NCBI GenBank assembly: GCA_964444795.1
Contig: CAYUIQ010000357.1
Coordinates: 1 to 6,308, forward strand
From: JABMRP01 sp964444795
Lineage (GTDB): Bacteria > Planctomycetota > Planctomycetia > Pirellulales > Thermoguttaceae
DNA: 6,308 nt
Direction of reading: 5' to 3'
The translations under genes were made by a program, and so were the position numbers. Below, piece after piece: positions 1 through 4,409 of this stretch. Under the pieces are notes generated by a model. It was not told the DNA's origin, made no database searches, and saw nothing but the letters and a program-made list of their open reading frames with translations. The number at the start of each line of letters is the position of its first letter. Positions within the stretch are counted from its first letter, which is position 1.

Positions 1-391
1 AGTCGGCCTTCCAGGTGATGCCGCTGGTGAAGTAGCGGATCTCGACCGGCAGCTTGCCGGCCATGCGGCTTTGGAGGTTCCATTGCAGGGCGTCGTTGCG
101 ACCGCTGGGAAAGGTCGTGTCGATCAGATCGACTTCGCCGGCGTGGTCGAGCACGCGGAAGTCGATGCTCGTCGGATCGATCAGCGTGTTGGCCCAGGAG
201 AACTGGATACGATTGATGCCCGGTTTGACCGTCAGCAGCCGGTGCTCGCGGACCATGGTGATATCTTCGGAGTTGTAGATGGTCAGTTGGGTCCCCTCCC
301 GCCGAGGGATGGTCACCAAGTCCACATCGGCGGCCAGTTCGGCGGTCATACCCAGCAGGACGAGTATCGAGAGGCTCAAGGATCTTCGCAT
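1..391 (-). CDS. Secreted DUF4139-family protein, N-terminal part (truncated by window edge)
   Basis: This is the first 130 codons of a minus-strand gene that continues past base 1. Residues 1-21 form a signal peptide (two Arg, a Leu/Ile/Val core, Ala-Ala before Asp22), so the product is predicted to be exported. The mature part has LTIYNS at about 36-41 followed by an acidic/Val-Arg-Glu stretch, FSWANTLIDPTS at 64-75, and VEIRYFTSGITW at 116-127. From memory, this pattern resembles proteins carrying DUF4139, a family of largely unknown function that is common in planctomycetes; the YFTSGITW segment matches the start of that domain. Start choice: the ATG at 391 has GGAG seven bases upstream (399-402 on the plus strand). 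An in-frame ATG at 424 would add 11 residues but lacks a ribosome site. Export is well supported; the molecular role is unknown. Most of the domain lies outside the window. Confidence 0.8.
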   Translation of the reverse strand, partial: MRRSLSLSILVLLGMTAELAADVDLVTIPRREGTQLTIYNSEDITMVREHRLLTVKPGINRIQFSWANTLIDPTSIDFRVLDHAGEVDLIDTTFPSGRNDALQWNLQSRMAGKLPVEIRYFTSGITWKAD

Positions 392-599
392 CGGTGTACT
401 CCGGTTGACGGTTACCCTTCGCATGGAGGGTTTGTTTGGCCGGGCTGGTATCAACCTAAGTCTAGCCCATGGGCCATCGAGTCTTCAGTATGACGGTCGG
501 GCGGTTCAAGAAGTTCCCCGAGGCCCCCCGTAAAGACCTGTAAGCGAACAGGTTGGATGCCAGCCATCGCCACTATTGGCCGAGCGAGTCCTGGATGTA

Positions 600-621
600 C
601 GATGGGCTTCCAAGCCCGTCG
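600..621. repeat. Near-perfect inverted repeat (hairpin) in spacer
   Basis: Bases 600-607 and 614-621 are complementary apart from one G-U pair. Including the closing T-A positions, the arms leave only a CC centre, so a folded hairpin would have a slightly larger loop. No T-tract follows on either strand, so it does not look like an intrinsic terminator. It lies about 210 bases upstream of the minus-strand gene. It could be an operator, an RNA structure, or chance in GC-rich sequence. Confidence 0.4.
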
Positions 622-725
622 ATGCGGGGCTATCGACTTCCTGGCAGCGTCATCGCACGAGCCGGCCACATGTCTCGTGGGTGTGTCGAACTACATCTCA
701 AGTGGCACTTTCGTCGGGGCTACCG

Positions 726-754
726 TTGACACTCTGTACAGTCATGTCAGACCT
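726..754 (+). promoter_or_regulatory. Perfect -35-like TTGACA overlapping nested dyads
   Basis: TTGACA at 726-731 matches the sigma-70 -35 consensus exactly, but the stretch 16-18 bases downstream (around AGACCT at 749-754) is a poor -10 element. The same bases carry TGACA (727-731) and TGTCA (745-749) as an inverted pair, almost concentric with the 8-bp palindrome CTGTACAG (734-741). The arrangement resembles an operator overlapping a promoter. It lies about 320 bases before the PEP-CTERM start. Evidence is weak without a -10 box. Confidence 0.25.
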
Positions 755-827
755 TTCTTTTTCGATCTTCGGTATTTGGCGGGTTCGGTCTAGTGGTGCG
801 GAGCCGCCCATTAGGAGTATGCCCCGC

Positions 828-883
828 GATTATTCTTCCACAAGAAGCTTGCATATACGGCAGTTTCCGATTATTTGTGGAAG
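828..883. repeat. 9-bp inverted repeat combined with 7-bp direct repeat
   Basis: CTTCCACAA (835-843) is perfectly inverted as TTGTGGAAG (875-883), with 31 bases between the arms. The direct repeat GATTATT occurs at 828-834 and 869-875, abutting the left arm and overlapping the right arm by one base. The block is AT-richer than its surroundings and lies about 170-225 bases upstream of the PEP-CTERM start codon. It could be paired protein-binding half-sites or a stem in a long 5' leader. No known binding motif was recognised. Confidence 0.4.
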
Positions 884-1041
884 TAGTGAAAAGCGGCGAT
901 TTCGGTCAGCGAAAAGGCCGGGCCTCGACGGCCCATGCTCTTCGATGATTCGTTCCCTCCCGTGTTTCCGCCCCAGACATTCTTCTTCCGCGCTCGGGCG
1001 CGAGGTCCGATTGTGGAGAAGACTCATACGTTTCATTGTGC

Positions 1042-1045
1042 GGAG
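1042..1045 (+). promoter_or_regulatory. Ribosome binding site that fixes the PEP-CTERM gene start
   Basis: GGAG lies eight bases before the ATG at 1054. An in-frame ATG at 1036 would place this site inside the coding region and would add six residues (MCGEST) before a normal signal peptide. The downstream ATG is therefore preferred. Confidence 0.7.
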
Positions 1046-1053
1046 AATCTACC

Positions 1054-3318
1054 ATGCGTAACGTCTTGATGTTCCTGGCAGTCGCGCTGGTTGCGACCAT
1101 GACTTTGCTCGTCGGCGGAAATGCCGAGGCGGGAGTTTTGGCTTATGAGGGCTTTTCAGATGTCTCCACCGGCGGGGCCCTGGCCGGGTATAGCGGCGGC
1201 ACGGCTACCGGGCTTAGCGGCGCGTGGTCGGTGGATGGTTCCGGTGCTGGACGGGTCTACACGATCAACCGGTCCAACGGTCCGCTTCTCTTTCCGTCCA
1301 ACGTGACGTTCGCCCCCACGCAGAGCGGCGCGAACTACCAATGGGCCGAGGTCAATAGCGGCGGAAGCATTTGGTCGCCCGGCTATCCGACCCGAACGCT
1401 GGCAACGCCGATCGACTTCGCCTCCGACGGCACGTATTACATGAGCTACATGGCGCGAATTCACGCCAACGATTCGAATATGATGGTCGGTCTGTCCGAC
1501 GGGACCGATCTGCTGACCACGGGCATCAACTACTATCGGGGAACCAGCCGGTTCGGTTTCTCCTACGGTTCGACACCTCCGGGCAGCAACAGCCCCGATT
1601 CGGGCGTCGGCGTGACCAACAACCAGGTCTATTTTGTTGTGGCCCAATTAGAGACCAGCGCCTCGGGGTCCGATACCATCTCCTACAAGGCCTACAACAG
1701 CGGCAGCGACCTGGTCCACATGGCGGCAACAGACTTGGCCGGCGTCGGTGGCGGCGCCAACCAGTGGACGATGCAGCAGACGATCGACAGTTCGAACACG
1801 TTCGATCGGCTTTACGCCAAGCTCGACGGCCCGGGTTGGTCGAACTTCGATGAGGTGCGCATCGGCGAGTCCTGGGTCGATGTTACTTCGCTGGAGCCCG
1901 TGGTGCTTCCCCCGACGTCGCCCGGAACGAAGATCGGGCTGAATTTCATTGGCGGTCAGGGCGGTGGCAGCGTCGACTCGCTGGAAGTGGCCGGGGCGCC
2001 GGAAGTCAACCAGGTCTATTGGAACAACCTCAACACCGACTGGTACGGAAACGGCGGCGCCGTCCCCTCGCCGGTCGTCGATAGCCGGGGCCTTATTGCC
2101 GGCGTGGGTAACAGCGTTGCCCAGGGTATCCGAATCGAATACGACGCCAGCACTGTCTGGGGAACCGGGATCGGCGACGTCTCGCCGGACCAGCGCCTGA
2201 TGCGCGGCTACTTGGACAGCAACACCAGCGTGGGCGGCCAGCCTTTCGTGACCGTGCAGAACACGCCTTTCGATAAGTACGACGTGGTCGTTTACATGGA
2301 CGGCGACGTGAGTAATGGCGAGCTCGGCGAGTACTGGGTCGAAACCCTTGACGGGACGGTGCTTACTCCCAAGACGTACGCCCGCGATGTGGGACACTTC
2401 TCCGGCACCTATACCCGGGTACCGGAGACTTCCACCACGCCCGGTTCGGCGCCGACGGGTAACTACGTCGTTTTCGAAGGTCTGACGGCACAGGATTTCC
2501 GCGTCCGGGGCGGCCAGGTTTCCGGCACCCGCTCGCCCATCAACGCCGTCCAGATCCTCGACCAGTCGGACCCGGCCGTCGAGGCGAAGTACGGAGCGGT
2601 CGGCTTCAACTTCATCGGCGGCGGCCCGGGCGGCGGGTCGGTTGCCGACGGCGATCTGGCCGGTGCCTCGGGATACGCCCAGGCCCATTGGAACAACCTC
2701 GGCACCGACTGGCACGGAAACGGCGGCGCCGTGCCCGGCGAGGTCCTCGACAACGGCGGCAACGTCGTGGGGACCAACAACGACGGCAATCTCGGACTGC
2801 GGGTGGAATACGATTCCAACACGGTTTGGGGGAACAACCTGCCCTCGACCTCGCCCGACCGAATGCTCATGCGCGGCTATCTCGACGACGCCGGCGTCGG
2901 CAGCAGCCAGCCGTACATCAACGTGAGCAACGTACCCTACGATGAGTTCGACGTCGTGCTCTATGTCGACGGCGATTCGACCAACGGCACAGACGGTCAA
3001 TACTGGCTGGAGACAGCCGCCGGCGACGAGATTACGTCGCGTGTGTTTGCCGGAGACCTGTACAATTTCAACGGCCGGTTCGAGCAGGTGCCGGTCGATT
3101 CGATTGTCCAGGGAGACGCCGCCGTGGGCAACTTTATCGTCTTCGCGGGACTCACGGAATCCGACTTCCGCATCCGCGGCAGCCAGGTTTCCGGCACCCG
3201 GGCGCCGATCAACGGCTTCCAGATCGTCCAGCGCGTTCCCGAGCCGAGTGCCGTCGTGTTGGCCCTGCTCGGCCTGATGGGCCTGCTTGTCTACGGCCGG
3301 CGGTGGAAACGAGCATAG
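1054..3318 (+). CDS. PEP-CTERM sorted extracellular protein with LamG-like region and two tandem repeat domains
   Basis: The product is 754 residues. Residues 1-26 are a signal peptide ending AEA. Residues 27 to about 285 begin with an AYEGF motif and look like a concanavalin A/LamG-like beta-sandwich, rich in Gly, Ser, Tyr and Trp. Two copies of a ~220-residue domain follow, at about 291-513 and 514-727. The C-terminus is a canonical PEP-CTERM tail: VPEPS at 728-732, a hydrophobic helix at 733-748, then RRWKRA. In this family the tail directs export and is processed by an exosortase at the cell envelope; no exosortase gene lies in the window. The mature protein is probably extracellular or surface/matrix associated. 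Its ligand is unknown; LamG-like folds often bind carbohydrate, which is inference only. No cysteine was seen anywhere in the protein. A strong terminator follows, so the gene is probably transcribed alone. Confidence 0.9.
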   Translation: MRNVLMFLAVALVATMTLLVGGNAEAGVLAYEGFSDVSTGGALAGYSGGTATGLSGAWSVDGSGAGRVYTINRSNGPLLFPSNVTFAPTQSGANYQWAEVNSGGSIWSPGYPTRTLATPIDFASDGTYYMSYMARIHANDSNMMVGLSDGTDLLTTGINYYRGTSRFGFSYGSTPPGSNSPDSGVGVTNNQVYFVVAQLETSASGSDTISYKAYNSGSDLVHMAATDLAGVGGGANQWTMQQTIDSSNTFDRLYAKLDGPGWSNFDEVRIGESWVDVTSLEPVVLPPTSPGTKIGLNFIGGQGGGSVDSLEVAGAPEVNQVYWNNLNTDWYGNGGAVPSPVVDSRGLIAGVGNSVAQGIRIEYDASTVWGTGIGDVSPDQRLMRGYLDSNTSVGGQPFVTVQNTPFDKYDVVVYMDGDVSNGELGEYWVETLDGTVLTPKTYARDVGHFSGTYTRVPETSTTPGSAPTGNYVVFEGLTAQDFRVRGGQVSGTRSPINAVQILDQSDPAVEAKYGAVGFNFIGGGPGGGSVADGDLAGASGYAQAHWNNLGTDWHGNGGAVPGEVLDNGGNVVGTNNDGNLGLRVEYDSNTVWGNNLPSTSPDRMLMRGYLDDAGVGSSQPYINVSNVPYDEFDVVLYVDGDSTNGTDGQYWLETAAGDEITSRVFAGDLYNFNGRFEQVPVDSIVQGDAAVGNFIVFAGLTESDFRIRGSQVSGTRAPINGFQIVQRVPEPSAVVLALLGLMGLLVYGRRWKRA
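1924..3234 (+). repeat. Tandem duplication of a ~220-residue domain within the PEP-CTERM gene
   Basis: Unit 1 (1924-2592) and unit 2 (2593-3234) encode homologous domains in the same order of motifs: NFIGG, a Gly-rich turn, WNNL-x-TDW, GNGGAVP, EYD-x2-TVWG, LMRGYLD, a DVV-x-Y-x-DGD strand, YW-x-ET, VF-x-GLT-x2-DFR, QVSGTR-x-PIN and QI. By eye roughly half the aligned residues are identical. Some DNA stretches are nearly identical, notably around GGAAACGGCGGCGCCGT and CAGGTTTCCGGCACCCG. I recognise the NFIGG...DGD...SGTR style as recurring in planctomycete and verrucomicrobial PEP-CTERM proteins, but I cannot give a named family. The mix of diverged and near-identical patches fits an older duplication held by selection or by local gene conversion. 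Confidence 0.85.
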
Positions 3319-3348
3319 CCTCGCGCCGACTGCCCGACGAATGTCAAG

Positions 3349-3384
3349 AACCCCGCCGGTAATGCGATGCCGGCGGGGTTTTTT
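3349..3384 (+). terminator. Strong intrinsic terminator after the PEP-CTERM gene
   Basis: AACCCCGCCGG (3349-3359) pairs perfectly with CCGGCGGGGTT (3370-3380) around a 10-base loop, and a run of six T begins inside the 3' arm (3379-3384). It sits 30 bases after the stop codon and separates this gene from the next. Confidence 0.92.
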
Positions 3385-3537
3385 CTGTCGATTCGTCGAG
3401 GGCGGGGATTTCCCCGGATCCCGCTCAGATCTTTCCAAGACCGGAAATCGGGCGACGAAATGCACTCGGGACTCGCGACGCGGCCGTCGGGTCCCCGCAG
3501 GCGAGCTCACCCCCAATATGCCGGAAGGAAAAGTGCG

Positions 3538-3882
3538 ATGAAAGCTCCCTTTGTGGCTCTGATCGTGACTGCCGGCCTGACAGTCGGCTCCGTCGAAGCG
3601 GCCCCGCCCGTGCGTCACGAACCGCAGCACGGCTGGATCCATCCGCAGCCGGCCGCGGGCGGCCAATTCCAGCAGGGCAACCGAGAGCAACCGCCACAGC
3701 CCACGCGGATCGTCATCCGGCAGTTCGTCCTGCCCCCGGTTTACTTCCGCCGCCCGGTGGTCACCAGTGGAGGCCCGATCTTCATTGGCCCCAACATCTC
3801 GGGCAGCCCCTACATGATCAATCCGATCGGCCAGGGCTACCGCCCGCGAGTCTATTATCCTCGCTACTCCTGGGGATATTGA
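3538..3882 (+). CDS. Small exported Pro/Gln/Tyr-rich protein of unknown function
   Basis: The gene encodes 114 residues. AAGGA at 3525-3529 lies eight bases before the ATG. An in-frame upstream ATG at 3367 falls inside the preceding terminator, so it is not credible. Residues 1-21 are a signal peptide (MKAPF start, hydrophobic Val/Ile/Leu core, VEA then Ala-Pro-Pro). The mature chain of about 93 residues is rich in Pro, Gln, Gly and Arg in its first half, then has a beta-prone patch (RIVIRQFVLPPVYF at about 57-70) and a Gly/Ile/Tyr-rich tail ending YYPRYSWGY. It contains no cysteine. I do not recognise a named family; small exported proteins of this composition are common in planctomycetes. 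It could be an envelope or matrix component. Codon use matches the neighbouring genes, and the signal peptide plus ribosome site make it likely real. No clear terminator follows. Confidence 0.75.
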   Translation: MKAPFVALIVTAGLTVGSVEAAPPVRHEPQHGWIHPQPAAGGQFQQGNREQPPQPTRIVIRQFVLPPVYFRRPVVTSGGPIFIGPNISGSPYMINPIGQGYRPRVYYPRYSWGY

Positions 3883-4024
3883 CGCGGATTCACGTTGCGC
3901 CACCTGGTCATCCTTCGCCTTTGTCGCCACATTTCCCCGCATTTGGGACCCAAGGCCGGGCGGCACCGTCAGCCCCCCTTCTTCCAACCACCAAGGCTTG
4001 CGCGGGAGCTGCTTGTATTAGTGG

Positions 4025-4045
4025 GCGTAATTCTATGTATTACGC
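4025..4045. promoter_or_regulatory. Perfect 7-7-7 dyad, candidate operator
   Basis: GCGTAAT (4025-4031) and ATTACGC (4039-4045) form a perfect 7-bp inverted repeat separated by seven bases. It ends ten bases before the -35 element of the promoter at 4056-4083, a typical place for an activator or repressor dimer. A weaker alternative promoter (TTGTAT at 4013-4018, TGTATT at 4036-4041) would overlap the dyad, which would suit a repressor. The binding protein is unknown. Confidence 0.5.
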
Positions 4046-4055
4046 AAATAGCGGG

Positions 4056-4083
4056 TTTACTTATATCTGGTATTAGCTAGAAT
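4056..4083 (+). promoter_or_regulatory. Sigma-70-type promoter, TTTACT / TAGAAT
   Basis: TTTACT (4056-4061; 4 of 6 to consensus) and TAGAAT (4078-4083; 5 of 6) are separated by 16 bases. This is the best promoter match seen in the window, within an AT-rich island. Transcription would begin around 4090 and run toward the possible small ORF and the GltB-like gene. It also lies far enough past the preceding gene's stop (about 175 bases) to define a new unit. Confidence 0.5.
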
Positions 4084-4152
4084 GGTGTCCTGTAGATCTG
4101 CTGAGACTGTGGCGCGCTCCTGTCGTGCGCGGCATGTGCGACGAGGATTTTG

Positions 4153-4335
4153 TTGCGTTTTTCCATGTCTGCGGCTGAGGCTTTGGAGAGGGTGGCAGGT
4201 CCTGTCGTGGTGGTTGATCCCCGTCAACTATCACTTCCTTTAGGGGGGTCGGCTTCTCGCATTATGTGGCGGGAAGTGGCCGGCGCAAGGCTTGGTCATC
4301 CGCCGGCGCCGCTTTTTGATGAGTTGTCATCATAG
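4153..4335 (+). CDS. Possible small ORF, 60 residues, no recognised family
   Basis: Reading from TTG at 4153, with GAGGA five bases upstream (4143-4147), this frame runs 60 codons to TAG. The translation has an amphipathic Ala/Glu/Leu/Val start (MSAAEALERVAGPVVVV from the internal ATG at 4165), then RQLSLPLGG and a PPAPLFDELSS end. It looks more protein-like than the other short frames here, but I recognise no family. Its third-position GC is only about half, well below the neighbouring genes, so it may be foreign, decayed or not coding. It lies between the 4056-4083 promoter and the GltB-like gene, 74 bases before that gene's ATG, so it could be a leader peptide or a small co-transcribed protein. 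The overlapping hairpin at 4253-4276 argues equally for a structured leader RNA. Confidence 0.25.
   Translation: MRFSMSAAEALERVAGPVVVVDPRQLSLPLGGSASRIMWREVAGARLGHPPAPLFDELSS
4253..4276 (+). ncRNA. Leader hairpin upstream of the GltB-like gene
   Basis: CTTCTCGC (4253-4260) pairs with GCGGGAAG (4269-4276) as an 8-bp stem with one G-U pair and an 8-base loop; a further G-U pair can close the base. It lies about 135 bases before the start codon. No T-run follows, so by itself it is not a terminator. It could be part of a structured leader or cis-regulatory RNA. No known riboswitch class was recognised. Confidence 0.35.
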
Positions 4336-4396
4336 TCTGTATGTCGGGCGGGAAGAGTTCCGTCGGCTCGACAGGTCTCTCGTCCGAATTTGTGTT

Positions 4397-4401
4397 AGGA
4401 G
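4397..4401 (+). promoter_or_regulatory. Ribosome binding site that fixes the GltB-like start
   Basis: AGGAG lies eight bases before the ATG at 4410. An in-frame ATG at 4341 would add 23 residues of low-complexity Ser/Gly sequence, and its nearest upstream bases show no ribosome site. The 4410 start is preferred. Confidence 0.75.
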
Positions 4402-4409
4402 AAAACGGT

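Larger units (their letters stand above)
392..1053. other. Long non-coding spacer between divergent genes
   Basis: About 660 bases separate two divergently transcribed genes. Open frames inside it translate to Arg/Ser-rich sequence without domain character, and none has a convincing ribosome site. It is less GC-biased in codon periodicity than the flanking genes. It holds several small dyads: a 10-bp palindrome GCCCATGGGC at 465-474; ACCTGT/ACAGGT around a 6-base loop at 536-553; a near-perfect hairpin at 600-621 built on GGGCTT/AAGCCC; CTGTACAG at 734-741; a 9-bp inverted repeat at 835-883; and GGGCC/GGCCC at 920-934. None is followed by a T-run, so they are not obvious terminators. Promoters for both flanking genes should lie here, but I could not place either with confidence. 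A decayed gene cannot be excluded. Confidence 0.6.
3883..4409. other. Spacer / long regulatory leader upstream of the GltB-like gene
   Basis: About 527 bases. The first ~130 bases show nothing recognisable. From about 4013 the composition becomes AT-rich and structured: a perfect dyad (4025-4045), a promoter (4056-4083), a CGCGC/GCGCG hairpin (4113-4131), three copies of TCCTGT (starting 4088, 4118 and 4200, the last two extending to a shared TCCTGTCGTG), a possible small ORF (4153-4335) and a hairpin (4253-4276). If transcription starts near 4090, the leader of the downstream gene is about 320 bases. GCCGGC also recurs near 4279 and 4302 and could pair across the intervening bases, but no immediate T-run supports a terminator. 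Confidence 0.6.

Noticed and set aside
71..493. 140-codon plus-strand frame at the left edge
   Set aside because: It is antisense to the DUF4139-family gene, which has a signal peptide, ribosome site and recognisable motifs.
696..720. Sigma-54 promoter from TGGCAC in the left spacer
   Set aside because: The -12 TGC element is missing at the required spacing.
1036..1053. Upstream ATG for the PEP-CTERM gene
   Set aside because: It would bury the GGAG ribosome site inside the coding sequence; the ATG at 1054 begins a standard signal peptide.
576..1061. 161-codon plus-strand frame in the left spacer
   Set aside because: Ser/Arg-rich translation without signal peptide or domain, no ribosome site, and overlap with the well-supported PEP-CTERM start.
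1648..3987. 779-codon open frame on the minus strand
   Set aside because: It lies opposite the PEP-CTERM gene and runs through its terminator. Long antisense frames are expected from GC-rich third positions; the translation is rich in Arg, Val, Asp and Ala with no domain, and the plus-strand frame has clear motifs.
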